A stretch of 64,000 bases of DNA from NCBI GenBank assembly GCA_963842065.1, contig CAWJEW010000002.1, positions 434,001 through 498,000 on the forward strand. The letters are read 5' to 3'. This DNA is from CAITWD01 sp963842065. Its GTDB lineage: Bacteria; Actinomycetota; Thermoleophilia; Miltoncostaeales; Miltoncostaeaceae. The notes under the pieces were generated by a model. That model saw only the letters and a list, made by a program, of their open reading frames with translations. It ran no database searches and had not been told where the DNA came from. Below are positions 9,517-18,862 of the stretch, one piece after another. How positions within the stretch are numbered: the first letter of the stretch is position 1; the number at the start of each line of letters is the position of its first letter. Both the position numbers and the translations under genes were made by a program.

Positions 9517-10133
9517 CCCCCCGCCTCCGCGCACGGCATGACCTCCGGAGGGGCGAACGGCTCGAGGCCGACCTGCTCGTCGGGCGGGCCCTCGGCCGCA
9601 ATGCGCCGCGCTTCCGCCAGGTCGCGGACACTCATCGCCGGGAGTACGAGTGCGACGGCGTCAAGCACGACGGCATACGGGCTGTCCACGTCGCGCAGCG
9701 ACCGACGTAGCAGCTCAATCGCCGCGCGGAAGCGGCGCAACACTGGCCCCGCCTCCTGCGGCACCAGCGCGGCGAACTCGAGCAGCGCGGGCAGATAATC
9801 CGGCAGCTCGCCACCGCGTAGCTCCAGGCCCGCGTCTCGGATACGGCGCTTGAGCCCGAGCAGTGTCACGCCGCGCTGCCGGCGGTCACCGTCCTGATAG
9901 TAGGACAGGTGCAGCGAGACGCGTTTGTGAAAATCGAACGTCGCGACGTACTCCTGCTGCGCGGCGAACTCGCCGACTGCGACGCGGTGTGCGAGAAACG
10001 CCCGCAGCTCGACGCCGCCAGCGCGGGCAGGTATACGCGACGCGGCCCGTGCCAGTTCGGGCGTTGCCGCGTAGAGCTCGCGGTCGGGATAGTCGAGCAG
10101 CAGCGCCGCCAACCGCAGTGTGTCGTTGCTCAT
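9513..10133 (-). CDS. narJ: Nitrate reductase assembly chaperone
   Basis: A 206-aa cytoplasmic protein of the NarJ/TorD helical family that holds apo-NarGH during molybdenum cofactor insertion. LAALLLDYPDRELYA near the N-terminus and YVATFDFHKRVSLHLSYY in the middle are typical NarJ sequences. It is not part of the mature enzyme. The ATG at 10133 overlaps the narH stop (ATGA) and its own stop overlaps the narI start, so all nar genes are translationally coupled. A longer upstream frame lies inside narH and was rejected. Confidence 0.92.
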   Translation of the reverse strand: MSNDTLRLAALLLDYPDRELYAATPELARAASRIPARAGGVELRAFLAHRVAVGEFAAQQEYVATFDFHKRVSLHLSYYQDGDRRQRGVTLLGLKRRIRDAGLELRGGELPDYLPALLEFAALVPQEAGPVLRRFRAAIELLRRSLRDVDSPYAVVLDAVALVLPAMSVRDLAEARRIAAEGPPDEQVGLEPFAPPEVMPCAEAGG

Positions 10134-11677
10134 TGCGCCCCTCGGTGCCGCATGATCGGCGTCTGGGCGCCCCCGGACCCTGCCTTGCCCTCCGCCTCGT
10201 CGACTCCGGGGCCGCACGAGCCCGGACCGCCGGCGAAGTCGAGACCGCACCCCCCTTGGCGGGCGATGAGGTTTGCGGCAAGTTCGCGGTGCGCCTTGGG
10301 GATGACGTAGCGCTCGTCGTACTTTGCGATCGCGAGAAGCTGGTACATGTCCTCGATCTCGTCAGCGGTCATGTCGACCGCCTGCGCGATCGCGGTGCTC
10401 GGCTCCGCGCCAAGGTTTTTCGCGCGCATGTGGCTGCGCATCGCGGCCAGGCGCTGCAGTACGCGGCGCACGACGCTCTCGTCGCCGGCGGCCAGCATGT
10501 TCGCGAGATACTGGACGGGGATGCGCAGTTCGTCGATCGCTCCGAACACGTCAGCCGGATTGGCCTGCGATCCCGGCCCCTCGACGAGGGACATCACGGG
10601 CGAGAGCGGTGGCACATACCAGACCATCGGCAGGGTGCGGTACTCGGGGTGCAGCGGCAGTGCGATCCGCCAGTCCATCGCGAGCTTCCAGACCGGTGAG
10701 CGCACGGCGGCGTCAAGCCAGTCTTCGGGGACCCCGTCGCGGCGGGCCTGCGCGCGGACGTGCGAGTCGTTCGGATCGAGGAAGACGTCGAGCTGGGCGT
10801 CGAGCAGGTTGTGCTCGTCCGGGACCGAGGCGGCGGCCTGGACGCAGTCAGCGTCGTAGAGGACGATGCCGAGGTAGCGGATGCGTCCGACGCAGGTCTC
10901 CGAGCAGACCGTCGGCATCCCGGCCTCCACCCGCGGGTAGCACAGGGTGCACTTCTCGGCCTTGCCGGTGTGCCAGTTGAAGTAGACCTTCTTGTACGGA
11001 CAGCCGCTGACGCACATGCGCCAACCGCGACACTTCTCCTGGTCGACTAAGACGATCCCGTCCTCCTCGCGCTTGTACATCGCGCCGGACGGGCAGGAGG
11101 CGACGCATGCCGGATTCAGGCAGTGCTCGCAGATCCGCGGGAGGTACATCATAAAGACGGACTCGTACTCGGCCTTCACCCGCTGCTCGACACCGTCGCG
11201 GACGTTCGGGTCCAGGCGCACCTGGGTGGAGCCGCCGGCGAGGTCGTCCTCCCAGTTCGGTCCCCATTGCAGGTCGAGGTTCCGACCGGTGACCTTTGAC
11301 TTCGGGCGAGCGACCGGCTGGTGCTCGCGCCGTCCGGCGCTGATCAGCGACTCATAGTCGTAGGTCCAGGGCTCGTAGTAGTCGTCGAGCATGGGCAGGT
11401 CTGGGTTGGCGAAGATGTGCGCGAGCTTGCGCAGCACACCGCCCGCCTTCAGGCGGAGGCGTCCGCGGCGGTCAAGCTCCCAGCCGCCGTTCCACTGCTC
11501 CTGATCCTCCCAGCGCTTGGGGTAGCCCACGCCGGGCTTCGTCTCGACGTCGTTGAACCACATGTACTCCGCGCCCTGACGGTTGGTCCACACGTTCTTG
11601 CACGTCACTGAACAGGTGTGGCAGCCAATGCACTTGTCCAGGTTCATGACCATTCCGACCTGCGCCATGACGCGCAT
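10130..11677 (-). CDS. narH: Respiratory nitrate reductase beta subunit (iron-sulfur)
   Basis: The 515-aa protein is close to the E. coli NarH length. Four cluster motifs are visible: CIGCHTCSVTCKN near residue 16, CEHCLNPACVASCPSG, the CRGWRMCVSGCPYKK motif in which Trp replaces the Cys typical of a [4Fe-4S] site (the [3Fe-4S] cluster), and CTLCYPR with the downstream CSETCVGR. It wires electrons from NarI hemes to the NarG molybdenum centre. The ATG at 11677 overlaps the narG stop (ATGA). The C-terminal tail ends in a Gly-rich stretch. Confidence 0.95.
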   Translation of the reverse strand: MRVMAQVGMVMNLDKCIGCHTCSVTCKNVWTNRQGAEYMWFNDVETKPGVGYPKRWEDQEQWNGGWELDRRGRLRLKAGGVLRKLAHIFANPDLPMLDDYYEPWTYDYESLISAGRREHQPVARPKSKVTGRNLDLQWGPNWEDDLAGGSTQVRLDPNVRDGVEQRVKAEYESVFMMYLPRICEHCLNPACVASCPSGAMYKREEDGIVLVDQEKCRGWRMCVSGCPYKKVYFNWHTGKAEKCTLCYPRVEAGMPTVCSETCVGRIRYLGIVLYDADCVQAAASVPDEHNLLDAQLDVFLDPNDSHVRAQARRDGVPEDWLDAAVRSPVWKLAMDWRIALPLHPEYRTLPMVWYVPPLSPVMSLVEGPGSQANPADVFGAIDELRIPVQYLANMLAAGDESVVRRVLQRLAAMRSHMRAKNLGAEPSTAIAQAVDMTADEIEDMYQLLAIAKYDERYVIPKAHRELAANLIARQGGCGLDFAGGPGSCGPGVDEAEGKAGSGGAQTPIMRHRGAQ

Positions 11678-14600
11678 CAGTACGTCACCTCCGTGCGGCG
11701 CCGGCGCACGATCGTCAGCTCGTCACGCTGCGAACCGATCGCGCCGTAGTAGTTGAATCCCCACGAGAGTTGGGCGTAACCGCCGATCAAATGCGTCGGC
11801 TTGATCATGATGCGGGTGACCGAGTTGTCTGTCCCGCCGCGCGTCCCGCTCGTCTCGCTGATCGGCACATTGACGTGGCGATCCTGCGAGTGGTACATGT
11901 AGGCGCTGCCGACGGGAATGCGGTGGGAGACGACGGCGCGACAGGCGATGACCCCGTTGCGATTGACGATCTCGACCCAGTCGTTGTCGGCGACCTCGAT
12001 ACGCTCCGCGTCCTCGCGGGACAGCCACACCACCGGGCCGCCGCGGAACAAGGTCAGCATGTGCAGGTTGTCCTGGAACTCGGAGTGGATCGACCACTTC
12101 GAGTGCGGTGTGATCCACTTTACGAGCACCTCGGCTTCCCCCACGGTGAGCCCATCCGCCTCGTGCCGTGCGGTTGCCAGCGGCGGGCGATAGGCGGGCA
12201 GGCCCTCACCGAACTCGAGCATCCAGTCATGGTCCAGATAGAAGTGCTGGCGGCCGGTGAGCGTGCGCCACGGGACGTCGCGCTCGACGTTCACCGTGAA
12301 CGGCGAATAGCGCCGGTCGCGGCTCTCGATGCCGGACCACTCGGGCGAGGTGATCACCTTGCGCGGTTGTGCGCGCACCTGCTCGAGCGTGATGCGGTCG
12401 TCTTCGCGGTCCTCGGCGAGGTCGGCGAGCACCGTGCCCGTGCGCCGCTCAAGTGTGCGAAACCCCTCGACGGCGAGTCGGCCGTTGGTCGTCCCGGAGA
12501 GTCGAAAGATCGTCTCGGCCACATGGATGTCGCGCGTGAGCTGCGGGCGCCCGTCAGCGACGCCGCCGCGTACCACGCCGTTCATGCGGCCAAGTTCCCG
12601 GACCTCCTGTTCGGGCTTCCATGAGATGCCCTTCCACGCGATCCCAGCTGTCTCGACGAGCGGACCCAGCGCGGTCATCTTGTCGTGCACGACGCCGTAG
12701 TCACGCTCAACAACGATCAGCTTGGGCATCGTCTCGCCGGGGATCGGCTCGCACTCGCCGGCCTTCCAGTCGCGCGCGACGCCGCCCGGCTGGGCCATCT
12801 CCTCCGGTGTGTCGTGTAACAGCGGCGATGCGACCAGGTCTCGGCGCACGCCGAGGTGCGTCTTCGCCAGGCGCTGGAACTGCTCGGCGACCTTGTTGAA
12901 CGCGTCCCAGTCCGTCCGCGCCTCCCACGGAGGCGGGACCGCCTCGTTGAAGGAGTGAACAAACGGGTGCAAGTCGGTGCTGGAGATGTCGTTCTTCTCG
13001 TACCACGTCGCCGCCGGCAAGACGATGTCCGAGTAGAGCGCTGACCCGTTCATGCGAAAGTCGATCGTGGTGAACAGATCGAGCTTGCCCGCTGGGGCCT
13101 GCTCGCGCCAGACGACGTCCTTCGGGCGGACATCCTCACGGGTCTCGGCAGCGGTGACGGTGCTGTTCTCGACGCCGAGGAGGTGGCGCAGGAAGTACTC
13201 GTGGCCCTTGCTTGATGAGCCCAGCAGGTTCGCCCGCCAAAGCGTCAGGATGCGGGGGAAGTTCGCCGGGTCGTCGGGGTCCTCAGCCGCGAAGCGCAGC
13301 TCGCCGCTTCCGAGCTGCTGCACGACGTAGTCCTGCGGAGTCTTCCCCGCAGCCTGCGCCTGGTCGCAGAGGTCGAGCGGATTGCGGTTCAGGGTCGGGT
13401 AAGAGGGCAGCCATCCCATCCGCGCGGACTGGGCGATGCAGTCGGCGAAGTGCTTGCCTTTCAGCTTGCCCGCGCCGAGCGGCGAGGTCAGCTCGTCAGC
13501 GAGGAAGCGCTCGTAGCGATACTGGTCGGTGGCGAGGTACCAGAACGATGTCGTCGCCTGTTGGCGCGGCGGACGCGTCCAGTCGGTCGCAAACGCCATC
13601 ACGCCGAAGCCGGTGATCGGGCGAACCTTCTCCTGGCCGACGTAGTGCGCCCAGCCGCCGCCGTTCACGCCCTGGCAGCCGCAGAGCAGCACCAGGCTCA
13701 GCATCGACCGGTAGATCTGGTCGCCGTGGTACCAGTGGTTCGTCCCGGCGCCCATCACGATCATCGAGCGGCCCTCGGTGACTTCTGCGTTGTGGGCAAA
13801 CTCGCGCGCGATCCGGACCACCAGGCCCGCGTCGACGCCGGTGTGCTCCTGCTGCCAGGCCGGGGTGCACGGCAGCGGGTCCTCGTAGCCGTCGGGCCAG
13901 TCACCCGGAAGACCCGCGCGCCCCACGCCGAGCTGCGCGCACAGCAGATCGAACACGGTCGTGACCAGTACGCCACCGACGCGCTTGGCGGGCACGCCAC
14001 GGCGCATCACCCCCCCGCCCTCGGTGTCGCCGATCTCGAACCGCGCCAGGTCAAGCGGCACCAGCTCGTCGTGCGCCCCGAGCATCGAAAGACGCGGGCG
14101 CGTGTTTCCAAGCTCCAGATTCCACTTGCCCTGCCCCTCCTCGCCCCACCGAAATCCGAGCGAGCCGTTTGGCACGACCGCCTCGCCGGTCGCCTCATCG
14201 AGCACCACGGTCTTCCACTCGGCGTTCTGCGAGTGCTCACCCAAGTCGCTCGCGCGCAGGAAGCGGTCGGTGACGTACACCCCATCGCGCTCGCGAAGCG
14301 TCACAAGGAACGGCAGGTCCGTGCGCTTTTTCGCGTAGGCGTCGAAATACGCAGTCTGCTTGTCGAGGTAGTGCTCCTTGACGATGACGTGGGCCATGGC
14401 CAGGGCGAGCGCGGCGTCCGTGCCGGGCTCCGCGCTCATCCAATGGTCGGCGAACTTCGTATGGCCCGCGTAGTCGGGTGAGACGACGACGACCTTCTGG
14501 CCCTTGTAGCGCGCCTCGGTCATGAAGTGCGCGTCGGGCGTGCGCGTCTGCGGGACGTTCGAGCCCCAGAGCATCACGTAGCTCGAGTTAAACCAGTCCG

Positions 14601-15399
14601 CAGACTCCGGGACGTCGGTTTGGTCACCCCAGATCTGCGGCGACGCCGGCGGCAGGTCGGCGTACCAGTCGTAGAACGACAGGCAGACGCCGCCGATCAG
14701 CGAGAGGAACCGAGTACCGGCCGAATACGAAACCGGCGACATCGCCGGGATCGGCGAGAACCCCACGATCCGATCCGGTCCGTAGGCCTTGGTCGTGTAG
14801 ACGTGGGCCGCCGCGATGATCTCGGAGACCTCGTCCCACGAGGAGCGCACAAAGCCCCCCATCCCGCGTTGGGACTTATAGGCGCGTGCCTTCTCGGGGT
14901 CCTCGACGATCGCGGCCCACGCGTCGACGGGGTCGCCGGTGCGAGTGAGCTCCTCGCGGTAGAGCTCCAGCAGCGCACCCCGCACATACGGATGACGGAC
15001 ACGGATCGGCGAGTAGATGTACCAGGAGAACGACGCGCCGCGGGGGCAGCCGCGCGGCTCATACTCCGGAGCATCCGGGCCGTTGGACGGGTAGTCGGTC
15101 TGCTGGGTCTCCCAGGTGACAAGCCCGTCCTTGACGTACACCTGCCACGAGCATGAGCCGGTGCAGTTCACCCCATGGGTGGTGCGGACGACCTTGTCGT
15201 GGCGCCAGCGGTCGCGGTAGAGGTCCTCCCACTCACGGGAGTGGCGGGACTCGGTGCGCCAGGGGGTCCGGGCCCCATTGCCAGCGCTCCTGGGGTCGCC
15301 ATCGAAGAACCGCGGGCGAGCGAGCACGCTGGATGCGGAGTCGTCGCGCACTTGGTCTGGCTGAGCCGACCCCGGCGGATCCGACGGTGCTCGAGACAT
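11677..15399 (-). CDS. narG: Respiratory nitrate reductase alpha subunit (molybdenum)
   Basis: The 1240-aa catalytic subunit reduces nitrate to nitrite at a bis-MGD centre on the cytoplasmic face of the membrane. The N-terminal FS0 cluster ligands are H75, C79, C83 and C118. The Asp that coordinates molybdenum in E. coli NarG (D222) corresponds to D244 in CLSFYDWYADLPPAS. The GSNVPQTRTPDAHF and NYYGAIGSQRDE regions are also typical. No twin-arginine leader is apparent, as expected for NarG. The ATG at 15399 is preceded by GGGGAGG nine bases upstream. It is the first gene of narGHJI-TDT, transcribed away from the cupin gene at 15560. Confidence 0.96.
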   Translation of the reverse strand: MSRAPSDPPGSAQPDQVRDDSASSVLARPRFFDGDPRSAGNGARTPWRTESRHSREWEDLYRDRWRHDKVVRTTHGVNCTGSCSWQVYVKDGLVTWETQQTDYPSNGPDAPEYEPRGCPRGASFSWYIYSPIRVRHPYVRGALLELYREELTRTGDPVDAWAAIVEDPEKARAYKSQRGMGGFVRSSWDEVSEIIAAAHVYTTKAYGPDRIVGFSPIPAMSPVSYSAGTRFLSLIGGVCLSFYDWYADLPPASPQIWGDQTDVPESADWFNSSYVMLWGSNVPQTRTPDAHFMTEARYKGQKVVVVSPDYAGHTKFADHWMSAEPGTDAALALAMAHVIVKEHYLDKQTAYFDAYAKKRTDLPFLVTLRERDGVYVTDRFLRASDLGEHSQNAEWKTVVLDEATGEAVVPNGSLGFRWGEEGQGKWNLELGNTRPRLSMLGAHDELVPLDLARFEIGDTEGGGVMRRGVPAKRVGGVLVTTVFDLLCAQLGVGRAGLPGDWPDGYEDPLPCTPAWQQEHTGVDAGLVVRIAREFAHNAEVTEGRSMIVMGAGTNHWYHGDQIYRSMLSLVLLCGCQGVNGGGWAHYVGQEKVRPITGFGVMAFATDWTRPPRQQATTSFWYLATDQYRYERFLADELTSPLGAGKLKGKHFADCIAQSARMGWLPSYPTLNRNPLDLCDQAQAAGKTPQDYVVQQLGSGELRFAAEDPDDPANFPRILTLWRANLLGSSSKGHEYFLRHLLGVENSTVTAAETREDVRPKDVVWREQAPAGKLDLFTTIDFRMNGSALYSDIVLPAATWYEKNDISSTDLHPFVHSFNEAVPPPWEARTDWDAFNKVAEQFQRLAKTHLGVRRDLVASPLLHDTPEEMAQPGGVARDWKAGECEPIPGETMPKLIVVERDYGVVHDKMTALGPLVETAGIAWKGISWKPEQEVRELGRMNGVVRGGVADGRPQLTRDIHVAETIFRLSGTTNGRLAVEGFRTLERRTGTVLADLAEDREDDRITLEQVRAQPRKVITSPEWSGIESRDRRYSPFTVNVERDVPWRTLTGRQHFYLDHDWMLEFGEGLPAYRPPLATARHEADGLTVGEAEVLVKWITPHSKWSIHSEFQDNLHMLTLFRGGPVVWLSREDAERIEVADNDWVEIVNRNGVIACRAVVSHRIPVGSAYMYHSQDRHVNVPISETSGTRGGTDNSVTRIMIKPTHLIGGYAQLSWGFNYYGAIGSQRDELTIVRRRRTEVTY

Positions 15400-15487
15400 G
15401 GCGCAAGGCCTCCCCTGGGCGCTCGATAATTATTCTCGGTTCGGTTGCATTAATATCTGATCGCTCGCCGTTGGCCTATCCGGGCCA

Positions 15488-15529
15488 GCCACGAGAAATA
15501 GTTCGGCAAAGTACGGAACAATTCGTGGC
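15488..15529. promoter_or_regulatory. Imperfect dyad in the narG/cupin divergent promoter
   Basis: The AT-richer 160-bp gap between narG and the cupin gene contains GCCACGA (15488-15494) and TCGTGGC (15523-15529), a perfect 7-bp inverted pair, with GTTC and GAAC half-sites inside. The symmetry is typical of an operator for a dimeric regulator. The HTH regulator two genes away (15934-16719) is a candidate ligand; this is inference. An AT-rich block TAATTATTCTC at 15428-15438 may carry part of the narG promoter. Confidence 0.4.
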
Positions 15530-15559
15530 ACGTGACTTGGTATGCGCCAAGGGGACCAG

Positions 15560-15937
15560 ATGAGCACCAACATGCCGAACTACGCCGTCATCACGCCTGC
15601 CGACCAGGACACGACGCCTCCCGCTGTGGGCACCTACAGCCGTACGGTGCTCTCCGTTGATAACGGCCTACGCGTCGTCATGTTCGGCATGGCACCGGGC
15701 GAGGAACTGAGTGAGCACACCGCGGCGCGCAGTGCGATACTCGAGGTGATTTCCGGCGCGCTTGAGCTCACCCTGGGCGGCGACACCCTCAGCGCCCCAG
15801 CAGGTACGTGGGTCCAGATGGACGCGGGCTTGGTCCATGCCGTCCGCGCGGTCACCGCGGTCGTCATGCGTCTGACCTTATTGCCCGCGAGCTCGCCTCC
15901 GTCCGGCTCGCATCCCGGAGCGAACGCGTCTGCTTAG
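15560..15937 (+). CDS. Small cupin-domain protein
   Basis: The 125-aa single-domain cupin shows the two beta-barrel motifs loosely: MAPGEELSEHTAARSAILEV (motif 1, with one H and E) and AGTWVQMDAGLVHAV (motif 2, one His). The metal set is incomplete compared with G-x5-HxH, so enzymatic activity is uncertain; a sensor or binding role is possible. The ATG at 15560 has AAGGGG upstream and is preferred to an earlier in-frame ATG. It is divergent from narG and its 3' end overlaps that of the regulator by 4 bp. Function in nitrate respiration is suggested only by position. Confidence 0.7.
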   Translation: MSTNMPNYAVITPADQDTTPPAVGTYSRTVLSVDNGLRVVMFGMAPGEELSEHTAARSAILEVISGALELTLGGDTLSAPAGTWVQMDAGLVHAVRAVTAVVMRLTLLPASSPPSGSHPGANASA

Positions 15938-16719
15938 CGCAAGTTTGGGGAGCCGCCCGCTGGCGTCGTGGCGGGGCCGGATGCGGCCGCAAGGCCCTCA
16001 AGGCGCACCACGCAGCCGGCGTGGCGGGGGTCCTCCGCCCAAAACCGCGACACGCGGCCGTCCGGCCCTGAGGCCTGCGCCATCCCCTCCAGGAGGCCGT
16101 GGTGCAGCTCGCAGACGAGATGCCCCCCGCGGGCAAGCACCGCGTCGCGGAAGGGGCAGTGATCAAGCCGGATCTCCAGCACGCCGGCTGCGGCGTCGCC
16201 GGCACCGGTCGTCTCGTGCGGGGCAAAGCCCAAACGCGCGAGCGAGCCGAGCACGTCGTCTCGTCCCAGGACCTGGACCAGTTGCGCACTTTGCCGGCGC
16301 CCAAAGTCCCGCGCGTTATGATCCTCGGCGCCGGCCTCCACCAACATCTCGACGAGACAGCGCACGAGTTCCTGGTGTGCAGCGATCCGCGACGCCTCAG
16401 GATCCGCCAGCGAGAACCGTTCGGTCGGACGCCCGCGCCCGCTCGGGGGGTCTCGTTCGACGGCCACGACCCCCGCCTGCGCCAACACGCGGAGGTGATT
16501 GCGGATCGCGTTGTGATGCAGGTCACCGAACTCATGCACGATCTCTGCCACCGTCATGCCGTCGGGGGCCCCGGCGAGCGCCTGGGCAACCCGGCGGCGC
16601 GCAGGATGGGCCAATGCGCTGGCTGCGGCTAATGCGGCAGGTAACCCGGCATCCGAGCGACGCTGGGCGGCGACGCGCGCTTCGCTGGAAGCGACTCGGT
16701 GGGCAGTCTGGCGGGACAT
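15934..16719 (-). CDS. SufR-like HTH transcriptional regulator with conserved cysteines
   Basis: 261 aa. The N-terminal ArsR-type winged helix spans about residues 30-100 (LAHPARRRVAQALAG, HNAIRNHLRVLAQAGVV, wing RDPPSGRGRPTERFS). The C-terminal half has C188 in HCPFRDAV, C203 in GGHLVCELHHG and C236 in HAGCVVRLEG, the spacing seen in SufR/COG2345 regulators that bind an iron-sulfur cluster. A redox-, NO- or oxygen-responsive role at narG is plausible. The ATG at 16719 is chosen because AGGAG lies four bases upstream; a GTG at 16734 is also open. It converges on the cupin gene. Confidence 0.8.
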   Translation of the reverse strand: MSRQTAHRVASSEARVAAQRRSDAGLPAALAAASALAHPARRRVAQALAGAPDGMTVAEIVHEFGDLHHNAIRNHLRVLAQAGVVAVERDPPSGRGRPTERFSLADPEASRIAAHQELVRCLVEMLVEAGAEDHNARDFGRRQSAQLVQVLGRDDVLGSLARLGFAPHETTGAGDAAAGVLEIRLDHCPFRDAVLARGGHLVCELHHGLLEGMAQASGPDGRVSRFWAEDPRHAGCVVRLEGLAAASGPATTPAGGSPNLR

Positions 16720-16779
16720 CTCGCTCCTAGTCACGGTCGCACCAACGATGCAACGTGCCGCCGCGACGACCCGACCGGT

Positions 16780-17379
16780 TCACAGTGCTGCCCGCGATCG
16801 CTGGTCGAGCAGGAGGCGGACACACTGCACGTCCTCGGGGTTGTTGAGGTTCGTGAGCCATTCCTCGCGGCATGTGAGCTCCTCGGCTGTGAGTTCCATG
16901 AGCAGGGTGCGCGCCGCCGGCACTGATTCTGCCAGCAGCCGCTGTGCCACCGCGAGCGCCCGTACCCGCGGCACTCTGGCGCATAGGGGTTGTGGACCAT
17001 GCGGGCTCACGCACATGATCGCACTCCCCGGGGGCGCCTCGGCCAGGCGAAGGATCGCCGGTGCGGCCAAGGGGAGGTCGCACGCCAACACGAGGACGTC
17101 GTCCGCGGCCAGAGTGGTCAGTCCCGCAGCAATCCCTGCGACTGGCCCCGCCCATCCGGGTTTGTCATAGACGACCTCAGCGCCCAGATGCGGCGGGAGC
17201 GCCGCCTCTGGGCGCCCGGCAACCACGACCCGCCGGCACACCTGGTTAAGGATGTCGACGGATCTGCACACAAGGGCCTCGCCGCCGAGGTCCATGGTCG
17301 CTTTACCGCCGCCCAGCCGCCGCCCTTCGCCTCCGGCGAGCACGACTCCGTCGAGGTGCACGGATATTTTTTTGGACAT
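16780..17379 (-). CDS. mobA: Molybdenum cofactor guanylyltransferase
   Basis: The 199-aa nucleotidyltransferase attaches GMP to Mo-molybdopterin, giving the bis-MGD cofactor that NarG and FdhA need. The family signature is clear: VVLAGGEGRRLGGGKATMDL at residues 12-31 (GTP/Mg site), followed by WAGPVAGIAAGL and LVLACDLPLAAP (DxP metal motif). The ATG at 17379 is used; no strong ribosome site is visible and a GTG seven codons downstream is possible. It is divergent from the DUF6457-moeA pair, sharing a short AT-rich promoter region near 17360-17400. Confidence 0.9.
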   Translation of the reverse strand: MSKKISVHLDGVVLAGGEGRRLGGGKATMDLGGEALVCRSVDILNQVCRRVVVAGRPEAALPPHLGAEVVYDKPGWAGPVAGIAAGLTTLAADDVLVLACDLPLAAPAILRLAEAPPGSAIMCVSPHGPQPLCARVPRVRALAVAQRLLAESVPAARTLLMELTAEELTCREEWLTNLNNPEDVQCVRLLLDQRSRAAL

Positions 17380-17468
17380 AGTGGAAATATACTTGCAGGC
17401 GTCCGACCGTTCGGCGAGGCAGCTCCCTCAGTGGACAGGGTGCCCCGCATGACCCAAGGAGTCGCGTG

Positions 17469-17690
17469 ATGACTGATCGGGAGTGGCTTGCAGCGTACGC
17501 GTCTGCCCTGGGGGTGGCGCCCCCAACTGAGGATCAGTTCGAGCGGCTCCTGTTCCTCGCGGCCGAGGCGGCACACAGCTCGCAGCGAACCGCCGCGCCG
17601 ATTGCGTGCTGGCTCGCAGCGCGCAGCGACATGTCGCTCGAGTCGGCAATTGAGGTCGCCGAGTCGCTGCGACCGGTGCAGGACGCGTGA
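17469..17690 (+). CDS. DUF6457 small protein linked to molybdenum cofactor genes
   Basis: The 73-aa acidic helical protein has the actinobacterial family pattern: EWLAAYASALGVAPPT, then LLFLAAEAAHSSQRTAAPIA and CWLAAR. This family is usually encoded beside mobA or moeA; its biochemical role is not established. The ATG at 17469 is preceded by AAGGAG with 7-base spacing. Its stop overlaps the moeA GTG start by 4 bp, which implies coupled expression. Confidence 0.8.
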   Translation: MTDREWLAAYASALGVAPPTEDQFERLLFLAAEAAHSSQRTAAPIACWLAARSDMSLESAIEVAESLRPVQDA

Positions 17691-18862
17691 GCTCTCGCGC
17701 ACTTCCGAGCGTCTCAGCGGCCCTCCAGGTCGCTCGGGGCTTCAGGATCACGGCGGTACGCGAGTGGCTACCGCTCGTGGCGCTCCCACAACGACGGCTC
17801 GCAGAAGCCGTCAGGACACGCGTGCCGCAACCGCGGGGTGCCGTGGCCGCCATGGATGGCTGGGCCCTGCGCGCCGACGCGACACCAGGCGTCTTTGCGG
17901 TCGTGGGCGAGAGCGCCGCGGGGCGGCCCTACGGCCGATCCCTCCTTCGTGGGGAGGCGGTTCGCATCTCCACCGGTGCCTTGGTGCCAGCGGGGGCGGA
18001 CGCAGTCCTGCGCCGTGAGCGTGCCATCGAGCGGCACGGCGTGCTGGCCTCGCCACACATCGCTGCTGGCAGCGACGTGCGACAGGCGGGGGAGGATTAC
18101 CCGCTCGCCGCCGTTGTCCTCGATCCGGGCCATCTGGTGCGCACGCACGACGTCGGGGTCATCGCGGCATGTGGCTGGGACGGTGCTTTTTGCGACCGTC
18201 GGGCCCGCGTCGCGGTCGTCTCGATCGGAGATGAGCTGGTTCCCGTCGATCAGATCCCAAACGAGGGAGAAGTCGTGGATTCCAACCGCCTCACGATCGC
18301 GGCGGCCGCGGAGGCGGCTGGGGCACAGGTCGCCTGGACACGCTGGGTCCCGGACGATCGCCATGCGCTTGAAGAGGTGATCGCCGACGCTGTTCAGCCG
18401 GGGCCAGACGGCGTCGCCCTACTCATCACGACCGGCGGGGCGTCCATTGGGGATCATGATCATGTGCGACCCGCGCTGCGCTCGCTGGGTGCGGAGATAG
18501 CCTTCGAGGGAATCGCGATGCGCCCCGGTCGCCCGACCGCGCTGGGCGTGATCGGCGCCTCGCGGGTGCTCGTTCTCCCGGGGACCCCCAGCGCCTCGGT
18601 GGTCGGGTTTCACGTCATCGGTCGAGAGTTGCTGGGCACGGCGGAGTGGACGCCAGGGATCATGGTGACCGACTACAGGTCCCCCCGACACGCAGACGAG
18701 TTCGTGCGGTGTCGATCTACGCCGGTGGGGCTCGTGCCCCTCGATGTGCAGGGGTCCGCGTCGCTCGCGGGGCTCGCCGGTGCTGATGCGCTGGCCTGGA
18801 TCGCCTGGGGGCGCTCGCACGTCAAGGCCGGATCATCCGTTCTGACAAGTGCGGTGCCCTAG
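17687..18862 (+). CDS. moeA: Molybdopterin molybdenumtransferase
   Basis: The 391-aa MoeA inserts molybdate into adenylated molybdopterin. Family features: AAMDGWALRADAT near residue 55, RISTGALVPAGADAV, GDELVPVDQ, TTGGASIGDHDHVRPAL (MPT-binding domain), and MRPGRPTALG with LVLPGTPSASVVGF. Length matches the family. The GTG start at 17687 overlaps the stop of the DUF6457 gene (GTGA). Together with mobA and the moaD-moaE gene it supplies cofactor to Fdh and Nar; moaA, moaB and moaC are not in this window. Confidence 0.92.
   Translation: MSSRALPSVSAALQVARGFRITAVREWLPLVALPQRRLAEAVRTRVPQPRGAVAAMDGWALRADATPGVFAVVGESAAGRPYGRSLLRGEAVRISTGALVPAGADAVLRRERAIERHGVLASPHIAAGSDVRQAGEDYPLAAVVLDPGHLVRTHDVGVIAACGWDGAFCDRRARVAVVSIGDELVPVDQIPNEGEVVDSNRLTIAAAAEAAGAQVAWTRWVPDDRHALEEVIADAVQPGPDGVALLITTGGASIGDHDHVRPALRSLGAEIAFEGIAMRPGRPTALGVIGASRVLVLPGTPSASVVGFHVIGRELLGTAEWTPGIMVTDYRSPRHADEFVRCRSTPVGLVPLDVQGSASLAGLAGADALAWIAWGRSHVKAGSSVLTSAVP

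Noticed and set aside
13450..14481. Long plus-strand open frame opposite narG
   Set aside because: It is the codon-bias shadow of narG in GC-rich DNA; no domain or ribosome site, and its composition is Ala/Arg/His-rich.
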